A stretch of 37,382 nt of DNA from Campylobacterota bacterium (GTDB lineage Bacteria > Campylobacterota > Campylobacteria > Campylobacterales > Nitratiruptoraceae). Position numbers and translations under genes: made by a program. Of the stretch, positions 17,701 to 25,593 are shown one piece after another; within the stretch, counting starts at the first letter, position 1; each line of letters opens with the position of its first letter. Location of the stretch: assembly GCA_013153095.1 (NCBI GenBank), contig JAADFB010000028.1, forward strand, positions 1-37,382. The letters are read 5' to 3'. The notes under the pieces were generated by a model that saw nothing but the letters and a program-made list of their open reading frames with translations, did no database searches and was not told the DNA's origin.

Positions 17701-18429
17701 ATGGTTGTAAAAGCGGTGATCGCTTATGATGGGAGTAGGTTTGATGGGTTTCAGGTTCAAAAACACACCTCCAACACTATCGCCTCTAAATTAAATAGCG
17801 CTCTTAAAAGTTTAGGGATAAACTCCAAGATAGTGGCTAGTGGAAGAACCGATAAAGGAGTTCACGCCACTAGACAGGTTATAAGTTTTCAGCTTCCCTA
17901 TTTTTGGAACGATCTATCCAAGTTAAGAACTCTATTAAATAACCGCCTATCACCTTATATTCTAATTAAATCTCTTCAACAAGTTCCTCCCTCCTTTCAC
18001 GCTAGATTTAGTGCAAAACGGAGAGGTTATAGATATTTGCTCTCCCTTTCCCCTTTTGACCCTTTTAAAGCCGGATATGTAACTTTTTTAAAAGAGAAGG
18101 TTGATTTTAAAAAAATCAAGGAGGGGTTAAGTCTTTTTGAAGGTAAACACGATTTTTATTACTTTCATAAGAGCGGAAGCGATCCAAAAACAACTACTAG
18201 AGAAATATATACGACTAAACTCTATTTTTACCAAAACCTTGCGGTTATCTATTTTGAAGCCAACGGTTTTTTACGCTCCCAAGTGAGAATGATGGTAGAG
18301 GCTCTTTTAGAAGTTGGAAGGGAAAAGTTGCTCCTAAGCGAGTTGAAACTGCAACTAGAAGCTAAGGAGCGTTTTATAACTACTTTAGCCCCTCCTAATG
18401 GGTTATATTTGTGTAAAGTTATCTACTAA
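17701..18429 (+). CDS. truA: tRNA pseudouridine(38-40) synthase TruA
   Basis: TruA isomerises uridines 38-40 in the anticodon stem. The 242-residue protein has VIAYDGSRFDGFQVQ at the start, the catalytic VASGRTDKGVHATRQ, FHARFSAKRRGYRYLL and FEANGFLRSQVRMMVEALLEVG. The open frame extends upstream to 17644 inside lptF, but ATG 17701, three bases after the lptF stop and behind AGAAGG, gives the family start. Last gene of the operon; its stop overlaps the opposing Memo gene by four bases. Confidence 0.93.
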   Translation: MVVKAVIAYDGSRFDGFQVQKHTSNTIASKLNSALKSLGINSKIVASGRTDKGVHATRQVISFQLPYFWNDLSKLRTLLNNRLSPYILIKSLQQVPPSFHARFSAKRRGYRYLLSLSPFDPFKAGYVTFLKEKVDFKKIKEGLSLFEGKHDFYYFHKSGSDPKTTTREIYTTKLYFYQNLAVIYFEANGFLRSQVRMMVEALLEVGREKLLLSELKLQLEAKERFITTLAPPNGLYLCKVIY

Positions 18430-19208
18430 TAAAACGCTGCGCTCATATACCCAACTACTGCACTTTTATCTCCGCTGGCGTCTGCGCTTGTTCGATAATC
18501 TAGCACTTTTGATTTTAAACCCAACTCTTTTGCACTAATAATCATTCCGGCAACCCCTAACTTTCCACAAGCTTCACAACTAGCCAACTCTTCTAAACTA
18601 AGTTCATACACCGCTTTTATGCAGTGCATATCTAAAGCTTCCGCCTGTTTTAGGGGATAGTAATGGCTCAAATCGGTACTAATAACGATTGCGTTTTCTT
18701 CATCTTTAAGAATCTCTTTAAACATTTTGGCCAAAGTCAAAGGAGCTATATCTCCATATACCAGCTCTACAACTTTTGCATCGGGAAAATAGTGTTTAAT
18801 AAAGGGCATTTGGGTTTCTGTAGAGTGTTCTAAATGGGCGTTGGGCAGGAATTTTATCTCAAATTTTAACGCTAACTCTTCTAAAAACTTCGTATCAATT
18901 TCTAAAGCTCCGCAGGGAGTTTCATAAAGGTCGTAAAAACTCCCGCTTACTCCTTCTAGGTAGACTCTATGGCTAGGGCCAACCACAACTATACGCTTGG
19001 GAGTTCTATTTGCCAATACCCTAAATCCTACATTTGCAGTAAATCCGCTATAGATGTAACCTGCATGGGGGGAGATTATCGCTTTAGGTTTAATTGAAGG
19101 GAGCTCAACCTGGGAGAGGATTTTATTAAACTCTAAAATCATCTCTTCAACCTGTTTACACTCTAAAGGGTAAAACGCTCCCGCAACGCTCATAACTCTT
19201 TTTTTCAT
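18426..19208 (-). CDS. amrB: AmmeMemoRadiSam system protein B (Memo family)
   Basis: The 260-residue protein belongs to the MEMO1 family: AGAFYPLECKQVEEMI, ISPHAGYIYSGFTANVGF, VVVGPSHRVYLEG, then HSTETQMPFIKHYF and ISTDLSHYYPLKQAEALD, which supply the metal-binding His/Asp/Cys set. Family members bind redox metals or resemble LigB dioxygenases; the bacterial role is not settled. The usual partners (AMMECR1-type and radical SAM) are not in the window. A GGAGG (19240-19244 on the minus strand) lies 31 bases before the ATG, with AAAGC/GCTTT able to pair in between. Confidence 0.88.
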   Translation of the reverse strand: MKKRVMSVAGAFYPLECKQVEEMILEFNKILSQVELPSIKPKAIISPHAGYIYSGFTANVGFRVLANRTPKRIVVVGPSHRVYLEGVSGSFYDLYETPCGALEIDTKFLEELALKFEIKFLPNAHLEHSTETQMPFIKHYFPDAKVVELVYGDIAPLTLAKMFKEILKDEENAIVISTDLSHYYPLKQAEALDMHCIKAVYELSLEELASCEACGKLGVAGMIISAKELGLKSKVLDYRTSADASGDKSAVVGYMSAAFY

Positions 19209-19248
19209 CTTCTCTTTTCAAAGCGATTAGCTTTTACTTCCTCCTTTC

Positions 19249-20115
19249 TTAAAAGTTGTATCCAATTCCAACATAAAACTGCTCCATCTCCATCTTTGAA
19301 GAGAAAAGAGGAGAAAAATTTAGATTCAAACTATCGATAAGCTCTACACTCACCTCATCCACATCCCAACTTCTAAAAGCGTATCCAACGGAGAGAAAAA
19401 GATTATCTAAAATCTGTTTTAACTCATACCTCATCCCAATATCAAGGTTATAGTTTGTTCCATCGGCATCAAAAGAGGATTTAACTAAAGAGTTTTCGAT
19501 AGAGCCGGTTTGAAAATTTATAGAACCTAAAGAGTACAGCCAAATAGAATCATACACCTCATAAGCGGTATTAAAACCCACTCCTAATTTATAAGTTTTT
19601 ATTTTTGTTTTAGTGGTATCCAAGGCGGCTAGAGTCAATTTGATCGCTTTTTGAAGATCGTACATTTTTACAAACGGAACACTAATTCCCGTAGTTACCG
19701 CCAAACCAAAATAGCCTTTGGGAGTTTTGGCTATATCGTAACCTAACTGTAAGTTAAAATCGATCCCTCTAACTTTGTAATCTACCGGTACCGGTAAAGG
19801 GGTGTACTCATCTATCGCTTGGGAGATAGAACCAAAAAAAGGCCACTCTTGGGTTAAAGGACGGGTAAAAAAGGTTGTAAGTTTATCCACTCGATCGCTT
19901 TTGTAAAGGCTTAGATCGAAAGCGTAAAAGTAGTTGGAATCAAATAGATTTTTGTGGGTTTCTTGAAGAAGGAGGGTTTTAGTATCTATATCCATATCCC
20001 CACTTAAGAGATGTTGTAAAGAGAAATCGAAATTAAAAGTACTGTCGGAAACTCTAAGCTCCAACGCGTTAGCTAAAATGGTAGTAAAAACTGCTGCCAA
20101 AACAACCTTTTTCAT
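19249..20115 (-). CDS. Outer-membrane beta-barrel protein, uncharacterised
   Basis: The 288-residue protein starts with a signal peptide (MKKVVLAAVFTTILANA, then LELRV). The rest alternates aromatic and polar residues in likely beta strands (YLGLAVTTG-like, LGVGFNTAYEVYDSIWLYSLG, YNLDIGMRYEL, LSVGYAFRSW) and closes FYVGIGYNF with terminal Phe, the usual recognition signal for outer-membrane assembly. I do not recognise a specific family. It has its own likely promoter and lies between radA and the Memo gene. Confidence 0.65.
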   Translation of the reverse strand: MKKVVLAAVFTTILANALELRVSDSTFNFDFSLQHLLSGDMDIDTKTLLLQETHKNLFDSNYFYAFDLSLYKSDRVDKLTTFFTRPLTQEWPFFGSISQAIDEYTPLPVPVDYKVRGIDFNLQLGYDIAKTPKGYFGLAVTTGISVPFVKMYDLQKAIKLTLAALDTTKTKIKTYKLGVGFNTAYEVYDSIWLYSLGSINFQTGSIENSLVKSSFDADGTNYNLDIGMRYELKQILDNLFLSVGYAFRSWDVDEVSVELIDSLNLNFSPLFSSKMEMEQFYVGIGYNF

Positions 20116-20144
20116 TATATAAACCTTTGTGTGGGATTTAAGAT

Positions 20145-20150
20145 ATTATA
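20145..20150 (-). promoter_or_regulatory. -10 element for the outer-membrane barrel gene
   Basis: On the minus strand TATAAT occurs 30 bases before the ATG at 20115, in an AT-rich 42-base gap; AAAGG follows closer to the start. No -35 is visible. Confidence 0.5.
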
Positions 20151-20157
20151 CTTAAAC

Positions 20158-21480
20158 TTACATCCACTCTACTATCTGCTCTACAGATTCAACCGGGTAA
20201 CTTTTTATAGGAAGTTCAACTAAAGGTTTACTGGGGACTATTGCGCGTTTAAATCCTTGCATAGCGGCTTCTTTTAACCTAAACTCTTGCATCATCACAT
20301 CTCTTACCTCTCCAGTAAGTCCTACCTCCCCAATGAAGATACTCTCTTCACTCACGGCTCTATTTCTAAAACTGCTCAAAATTGAAGCCACTACCGCTAA
20401 ATCGGCTCCGGTTTCACTAATTTTAATCCCTCCCACAATATTTACAAACACATCATATTGATTGAAAGGAAGCTCTAACTTTTTCTCTAATAGTGCTAAT
20501 AACATCGTTAAGCGGTTTGGATCAAATCCCGTTGCACTCCGTTTAGGATTGGAGTATCCGCTAGGAGCTACCAACGCTTGCACCTCTAAAATCAGTGGAC
20601 GACTTCCCTCCATTACTACCGTTGCAGTAGAACCAACCAACGCCTCCTTTTTGTTAAAAAAACGTTTAGCGATCTCTTTTGCACTTACCAACCCTTTGGA
20701 AGTCATTTCAAATATTCCTATCTCACTAATTGAGCCAAACCGGTTTTTAAAACTTCTTAAAATTCTTAACTCCCTAGAGCTATCTCCCTCAAAGTAAAGC
20801 ACCGTATCTACCATATGCTCTAAGATTCTAGGTCCTGCAATCGATCCCTCTTTTGTAATATGTCCCACGATAAAGATGGGAATTTGATGCTCTTTAGCTA
20901 TTCGCATCAGCTCAAAAGTTATCGCTTTAACTTGACTAACACTCCCCGGGGCTGAGGTTATCTCTTGAGAGTAGAGAGTTTGTACCGAGTCGATCACTAC
21001 CACATCATATTTTGGCATCTCTTTTACAACATTTTCTAAAACCAGTTCATTTAAAAGATAGAGGTTTTTGGTATTAGCTCCAATCCTATCGGCTCTCATT
21101 TTGATTTGAGAAGCGGATTCTTCAGCACTCACATAGAGCGCTTTTTTACCTTTTTGAGCAAGGTTTGCACACACTTTTAAAAGAAGGGTCGATTTTCCAA
21201 CCCCAGGACTTCCTCCAACCAGCACTAAAGAACCTTCTACCAATCCTCCACCCAAAACTAAATCAAACTCCTCTATTTGGGTAGAGACTCTGTTTATTTG
21301 TTGAGAATTGACTTCAGTGATGGGGGTTACTTTGGTAAGTTTTGTGGCTTTCTTGGAGCTTTTTTGAGTTGTAACCTCTACAAAGGAGTCCCATCCACCA
21401 CATTCAGGACAGCGCCCCATCCATTTTCTACTTTGATAACCGCATTGTTGACACTCAAAAAGTTGTTGTAACTTAGCCAT
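20158..21480 (-). CDS. radA: DNA repair protein RadA (Sms)
   Basis: RadA is a RecA-like, DnaB-type helicase that aids branch migration in homologous recombination and, in competent bacteria, in transformation. The 440-residue protein has a zinc finger (C10, C13, C24, C27), Walker A GGSPGVGKSTL, the RadA-specific KNRFGSISEIGIFEM motif near residue 250, and a C-terminal Lon-like domain (NIVGGIKISETGADLAVVAS, FIGEVGLTGEVRDV). It overlaps ftsY upstream by eight bases. Confidence 0.95.
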   Translation of the reverse strand: MAKLQQLFECQQCGYQSRKWMGRCPECGGWDSFVEVTTQKSSKKATKLTKVTPITEVNSQQINRVSTQIEEFDLVLGGGLVEGSLVLVGGSPGVGKSTLLLKVCANLAQKGKKALYVSAEESASQIKMRADRIGANTKNLYLLNELVLENVVKEMPKYDVVVIDSVQTLYSQEITSAPGSVSQVKAITFELMRIAKEHQIPIFIVGHITKEGSIAGPRILEHMVDTVLYFEGDSSRELRILRSFKNRFGSISEIGIFEMTSKGLVSAKEIAKRFFNKKEALVGSTATVVMEGSRPLILEVQALVAPSGYSNPKRSATGFDPNRLTMLLALLEKKLELPFNQYDVFVNIVGGIKISETGADLAVVASILSSFRNRAVSEESIFIGEVGLTGEVRDVMMQEFRLKEAAMQGFKRAIVPSKPLVELPIKSYPVESVEQIVEWM

Positions 21481-22336
21481 AGATCGCGTCTAAAATAGTT
21501 TCTATATACTCATTTGGATCGAAAGGGGTTAAATCTTCCACCTTTTCACCAGTTCCCACAAACAAAATAGGCAATCCCAACCTATTGGAAATACTTAAAA
21601 TTGCCCCACCTTTAGCGGTACCATCCAGTTTAGTTACAACTATACCATCCACCCCTACCATCTCATTAAACGCGATAGCTTGATTGATCGCCGAGCTTCC
21701 TTGAGTGGCATCCAAAATTAGCAGTTTTCTATGAGGAGCACCTTCCATCGCTTTATTACAAACTCTTACAATCTTTTTCAACTCCTCTCCTAAGTTGTTT
21801 TGGGTATGTAACCTTCCAGCAGTATCGATTAACACATTATCTATACCCTTAGCTTTTGCTTTTTGGATAGTGTCAAATGCAACTGCACTAGGATCGTGTC
21901 CTTGTTTTGTAGCTACAATTGGAACATCCAACCGCTTCGCCCACTCTTTTAATTGCTCAATTGCTGCGGCTCTAAAAGTATCTCCCGCTCCTAAAATTAC
22001 ACTTTTCCCTTGCTGTTTATAAAGATGGGCAAGTTTTGCGATAGTTGTCGTCTTCCCAGCTCCGTTAACTCCTAAGATCAGCTCTACAAACGGTTTAACT
22101 GTTATCTCTTTTGAAGGGGGGATTTTAAAAAGAAGGAGAAGTTCATTTTTTAAAGAGATTCGGTTGATCTTATTTGGAAGAGAATCTAAAATCTTTTCTA
22201 CCAGTTCATACTCTACATCCGCCTCAATTAAAAGCTCTTCTAACTCCTCTTTTGTAATAAATTCCCTCTTCTTTTTAACCCCTTTTTCAAGATTAGTGAC
22301 GGTTTTTTTCAACGCTTTCTTTAGGAATCCAAACAT
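21473..22336 (-). CDS. ftsY: Signal recognition particle receptor FtsY
   Basis: FtsY is the GTPase receptor docking SRP-ribosome complexes at the inner membrane. The 287-residue protein consists of the N and G domains only, without the long acidic A domain found in Escherichia: LEELLIEADVEYELVEKIL, P-loop GVNGAGKTTTIAKLAHLY, DTFRAAAIEQLKEW, DTAGRLHTQNNL and VTKLDGTAKGGAIL. The N-terminal amphipathic stretch MFGFLKKALKKTV is a plausible membrane-targeting helix. ATG 22336 is preceded by AAAGGG and lies inside the end of the upstream lipoprotein gene (44-base overlap). Confidence 0.95.
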   Translation of the reverse strand: MFGFLKKALKKTVTNLEKGVKKKREFITKEELEELLIEADVEYELVEKILDSLPNKINRISLKNELLLLFKIPPSKEITVKPFVELILGVNGAGKTTTIAKLAHLYKQQGKSVILGAGDTFRAAAIEQLKEWAKRLDVPIVATKQGHDPSAVAFDTIQKAKAKGIDNVLIDTAGRLHTQNNLGEELKKIVRVCNKAMEGAPHRKLLILDATQGSSAINQAIAFNEMVGVDGIVVTKLDGTAKGGAILSISNRLGLPILFVGTGEKVEDLTPFDPNEYIETILDAIYG

Positions 22337-22877
22337 TTTTAGCCCTTTGAAGGTCTGATTTTAATATCTCGTAAGGCACTGCGCCTACATAATGGATAAA
22401 GTAGTTTCCTCTAGTTAATACAAGTAAAAGCGGTATTGGCATATTCGCACCTGCGTGAAGCTTGGTATAAACTCTTCTTGCAAACTCCTCATTCTCTTTA
22501 TAGCTTTTTGAACAAAAAAAGTCAAACTTCTCTTTACACGCATCCTTATCCAATCCCACTAAAACTACTCTAAGATCGTTACTAAAGCTGTGATATAATC
22601 TCTCCAGCTCAGGAATTTGGGCTTTACACGAGGGACACCAGCTTGTAAAAAAGAGAAGTAGATCGATAGGCTTTTCTTGCGGTTCTAAGAGAATTTTATT
22701 CTCCTTAATTGTGGCTTTTAGTGTCCCCTCTTCCCCTTCAAGTAAGAAGGTTGTTTTTTGCGGTTTTGGTTTAGGTAAAACTGTTTTAGGGATGATAGTT
22801 TGCGAAGTAGAACTACTTTCATCAGCACATCCCACAAAAAATAAAAAGATAGCAATTACAGTTATAGTTAGTTTCAA
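22293..22877 (-). CDS. Thioredoxin-like (TlpA/ResA) lipoprotein
   Basis: The 194-residue protein has a lipoprotein signal with lipobox FVGC (C17), a Ser/Thr/Pro/Lys linker, and a thioredoxin fold with active site WCPSC (C81, C84) and the cis-Pro segment NMPIPLLLVL. TlpA/ResA-like proteins reduce disulfides, often during cytochrome c maturation, in the periplasm. That role is family inference. It starts with TTG at 22877 behind AAAAGGAG. Likely first gene of the leftward ftsY-radA unit. Confidence 0.85.
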   Translation of the reverse strand: MKLTITVIAIFLFFVGCADESSSTSQTIIPKTVLPKPKPQKTTFLLEGEEGTLKATIKENKILLEPQEKPIDLLLFFTSWCPSCKAQIPELERLYHSFSNDLRVVLVGLDKDACKEKFDFFCSKSYKENEEFARRVYTKLHAGANMPIPLLLVLTRGNYFIHYVGAVPYEILKSDLQRAKNVWIPKESVEKNRH

Positions 22878-22900
22878 GAACGCTCCTTTTTTAGGGGAGG

Positions 22901-22906
22901 ATTATA
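22901..22906 (-). promoter_or_regulatory. -10 element of the TlpA-ftsY-radA unit
   Basis: TATAAT on the minus strand, about 24 bases upstream of the TTG start at 22877. The same bases form the spacer between the Shine-Dalgarno and GTG start of the opposite gene at 22907. Confidence 0.5.
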
Positions 22907-23569
22907 GTGAAAAAAGGCTTAAAGATGACCAAAAAGGCTTTTAGAGAGTTATGTAAACAACGACTCTTAAAAGCTAAAAATAAAAACTCTCTAACTAAAA
23001 AAGTGGAGCGAAATTTAGCTTTTCTTATAGAGAGATTAAATTCCAGAAGTCTTTTAGTTTTTCTTCCCCTAAAACACGAACCTCAACTTTATTCTTACTT
23101 TTCTAAACTTAGAATTAACAAAAAGGTTTATGTTCCCTTTATGCAAGGTGAAAGTTTCAAAATGGTAAAATTGAGATTACCAGTATATAAAAAACGGTTT
23201 GGAATTAGGGAGCCCCTAAACTCCTTTTTCAAACCCAAAATCGATACCGCTATTGTTCCCGTTCTTGGGGTAGATGGGGATTTTAGAAGGATCGGTTTTG
23301 GGATGGGGATGTATGACCGTTTTTTTGCCTCTTTACCTTACCGACCAACTATAATTTTTATTCAACAACGGGAGTGTATTAGTGCCAAAAAGGTTGGAGA
23401 GAGGTTTGATATTCAAGGTGATTTTTTAGTTACCCCAAAACAAATATGGATAAGAGGGAATAGCGATGTGGGTAGAGATTTTAGCAGGAAGTTCTGCCGC
23501 GATAGTAAGTGGCGCTGTAGGATATATCCTATCAAAGAAGTTAGAAAAAGAGAAACTAAAAATCTATGA
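22907..23569 (+). CDS. 5-formyltetrahydrofolate cyclo-ligase, C-terminally extended
   Basis: The enzyme converts 5-formyl-THF to 5,10-methenyl-THF using ATP. The 220-residue protein shows the basic N-terminal helix (KKAFRELCKQRLLKAKN), LVFLPLKHEPQLY, KKVYVPFM and the active-site GFGMGMYDRFF after VPVLGVDGDFRRIG. GTG 22907 is chosen because GGGGAGGA ends five bases upstream; ATG 22925 is the alternative. After TPKQIWIRGN the frame runs 35 more residues, rich in Arg/Lys, across the start of rny (104-base overlap); this tail is not part of the usual fold. Confidence 0.85.
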   Translation: MKKGLKMTKKAFRELCKQRLLKAKNKNSLTKKVERNLAFLIERLNSRSLLVFLPLKHEPQLYSYFSKLRINKKVYVPFMQGESFKMVKLRLPVYKKRFGIREPLNSFFKPKIDTAIVPVLGVDGDFRRIGFGMGMYDRFFASLPYRPTIIFIQQRECISAKKVGERFDIQGDFLVTPKQIWIRGNSDVGRDFSRKFCRDSKWRCRIYPIKEVRKRETKNL

Positions 23570-25034
23570 GGAGCAAGCTAAAGCAAAAGCTAGGGCGATC
23601 GAACATGAAGCTGAAAAAACCCTTCAAGAAGCTCAATTAGAGATTCAAAAAGCGGAGTTGGAATTAAAAAGGGAGTTTGAGAAGCAGTTAGAAGCCCTTA
23701 AAAAAACTTATGATAAACGGTTTTTGGAGCTGGTAGAAAAAGAGGAATCGCTCAAGCAGATGTTTAAAGACGAGCTAAAACATATCACTTTAGAAAAGCA
23801 GGAGTTAAAAAATGAAAGGGAAGAGTTAAAAAAGCTACAAGAGGAATATGAACGTTTAAAACAGGAGTATGAAAAAAAATATAATGAGGTTTTAGAGGCA
23901 CTTCAAAAGCAAGCCGGTTTAACTATGGAGGAGGCTAGAGAGCTTATTTTACAAAAAGCAACTGAAGAAAGTAGAGGGGAGATAGCAAATATCGTAAGAA
24001 AGTATGAGGAGGAGGCTAAAAGAGAAGCTAAACAACGAGCTAATTATATCTTAGCCCAAGCTACTACCAGGTATGCTGGGGATTTTGCAGCGGAGAGGTT
24101 GATAAACACTGTAAGTATCCCAAGCGAAGATATAAAAGGTAGAATTATTGGGAAAGAGGGAAGGAATATAAAAACTTTAGAGATGCTTTTGGGAGTGGAT
24201 GTGATAATTGATGATACTCCCAATGCGATAATTTTAAGCTCATTTAACCTCTATCGGCGCGCGATTGCGACTAAAGTTATTGAGTTGTTGGTAGAAGATG
24301 GAAGGATTCAACCCGCTAGAATCGAAGAGATTTACGAGAAAGTAAAAGAGGAGTTTGATCAACAACTCTTAGAAGAAGGGGAAGATATTGTGATCGATTT
24401 GGGGGTTGGAACTATCCATCCTGAGCTGGTAAAACTTATTGGAAGGTTGAAATTTAGAGCCAGTTATGGACAAAACGCTTTAGGACACTCTTTAGAAGTT
24501 GCCCACATGGCTGGGATTATGGCGGCTGAGATGGGAGGAGATGAGGTTTTAGCAAAGCGGGCAGGATTACTTCACGACATCGGTAAAGCTTTAACACACG
24601 AATATAGTGGCAGCCACGTAGATTTAGGGGCTGAGATATGTAAACGGTATAAAGAACCCGATGTTGTAATCAATGCTATCTATGCCCATCACGGACACGA
24701 AGAAGCAAAAAGTATCGAAGCGGCGGCAGTGTGTGCAGCTGATACTTTAAGTGCAGCTAGACCAGGGGCTAGGAGAGAGGTGTTAGAAGCGTTTTTAAGA
24801 AGAGTTCAACATATTGAAGAGATCGCCTTAAGTAAGCCTGGAGTTAAGAAAGCGTACGCAATAAATGCAGGAAGAGAGATTAGAGTAATCGTAAATGCGG
24901 ATTTAGTTAGCGATAATGAGTCGGTGCTTTTAGCTAGGGAGATCGCTAAAGAGATAGAGAGCGCAGTTCAATATCCTGGAGAGATAAAAGTTAATGTGAT
25001 TAGGGAAAATAGGGCGATCGATTTTGCTAGATAA
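23466..25034 (+). CDS. rny: Ribonuclease Y
   Basis: RNase Y is a membrane-anchored endoribonuclease that starts mRNA decay. The 522-residue protein has an N-terminal membrane anchor (ILAGSSAAIVSGAVGYIL), a long coiled coil rich in Lys/Glu (about residues 28-200), a KH domain (IKGRIIGKEGRNIKTLEMLL) and an HD domain with LLHDIGKALTHEYSGSHVD and AIYAHHGHEE. Length and domain order match the family. ATG 23466 behind GAGGGA keeps the anchor, so the deep overlap with the preceding gene appears real. The same neighbour order occurs in Campylobacter (Cj1208-Cj1209). Confidence 0.95.
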   Translation: MWVEILAGSSAAIVSGAVGYILSKKLEKEKLKIYEEQAKAKARAIEHEAEKTLQEAQLEIQKAELELKREFEKQLEALKKTYDKRFLELVEKEESLKQMFKDELKHITLEKQELKNEREELKKLQEEYERLKQEYEKKYNEVLEALQKQAGLTMEEARELILQKATEESRGEIANIVRKYEEEAKREAKQRANYILAQATTRYAGDFAAERLINTVSIPSEDIKGRIIGKEGRNIKTLEMLLGVDVIIDDTPNAIILSSFNLYRRAIATKVIELLVEDGRIQPARIEEIYEKVKEEFDQQLLEEGEDIVIDLGVGTIHPELVKLIGRLKFRASYGQNALGHSLEVAHMAGIMAAEMGGDEVLAKRAGLLHDIGKALTHEYSGSHVDLGAEICKRYKEPDVVINAIYAHHGHEEAKSIEAAAVCAADTLSAARPGARREVLEAFLRRVQHIEEIALSKPGVKKAYAINAGREIRVIVNADLVSDNESVLLAREIAKEIESAVQYPGEIKVNVIRENRAIDFAR

Positions 25035-25058
25035 GGAAAGTTTTAAAAAGAATTGATT

Positions 25059-25099
25059 AAAATAAGCCTTTCATTAATTTTTTTTGAAGGGCTTATTTT
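25059..25099 (+). promoter_or_regulatory. Ribosome-site-sequestering hairpin
   Basis: Two 14-base arms (25059-25072 and 25086-25099) pair at 13 positions, with a U-G wobble at the fourteenth, around a 13-base AU-only loop. The right arm contains the Shine-Dalgarno GAAGGG (25086-25091) and ends on the base before ATG 25100, so the folded leader would hide the ribosome site. It could also act as a weak rny terminator, though no U-run follows directly. Confidence 0.6.
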
Positions 25100-25582
25100 A
25101 TGAAAAAACTTCTTTTAACCTCTCTCCTTCTAACCTCCTCCTTTTGTGCAGAAATTTGGGTAGGTGTAGGGAAAATTGGCGGAGATATAGTAACTAGTAC
25201 TGAGTATGCTATCGGTGTAGAAGAGGAGTTTGAGCTGTTTGAGGAGTGGCTTACAGGAGTTGATGTAAGTTATAAACACGCAAAAGTCAAAGAGGAGGAA
25301 GAGGAGGAGAGCTTTAAAGTTTGGGAAGATGCGGTAGATGTAGAAGGGTTGATTGGAAAAGAGTTTGATGAGAAAAATAAACTTTTTGGAGTTGTTGGGT
25401 TAAGATATGGGCAAAGTGATGGGGATGATTTTTACGGTGTAGGAGTGGGAGCGGAATTTCAGCACCTTTTAGAGGATGGAGTAGTAGTAAGCATAGATAT
25501 AGTTAGACATTTTATGAAAAATGAGGATGATCGTTACTATCAAACTAACACCTTGATGTTTAAAGTGGGATATGAGTTTTAA
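25100..25582 (+). CDS. Small outer-membrane beta-barrel protein
   Basis: The 160-residue protein has a signal peptide (MKKLLLTSLLLTSSFCA, then EIWVG). It continues with about eight likely beta strands, such as WVGVGKIGG, YAIGVEEEF, VDVSYKHAK, FGVVGLRYGQ and GVGVGAEFQHL, and ends LMFKVGYEF with terminal Phe. This suits a small OmpX/OmpW-sized barrel. One loop carries six consecutive Glu (near residues 56-61), making the protein strongly acidic. No specific family recognised. Translation may be controlled by the leader hairpin directly upstream; era follows 11 bases later. Confidence 0.65.
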   Translation: MKKLLLTSLLLTSSFCAEIWVGVGKIGGDIVTSTEYAIGVEEEFELFEEWLTGVDVSYKHAKVKEEEEEESFKVWEDAVDVEGLIGKEFDEKNKLFGVVGLRYGQSDGDDFYGVGVGAEFQHLLEDGVVVSIDIVRHFMKNEDDRYYQTNTLMFKVGYEF

Positions 25583-25593
25583 AAAGGGGAATT

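Noticed and set aside
20462-20797. 111-codon rightward open frame
   Set aside because: Antisense to radA, without start signal or family features.
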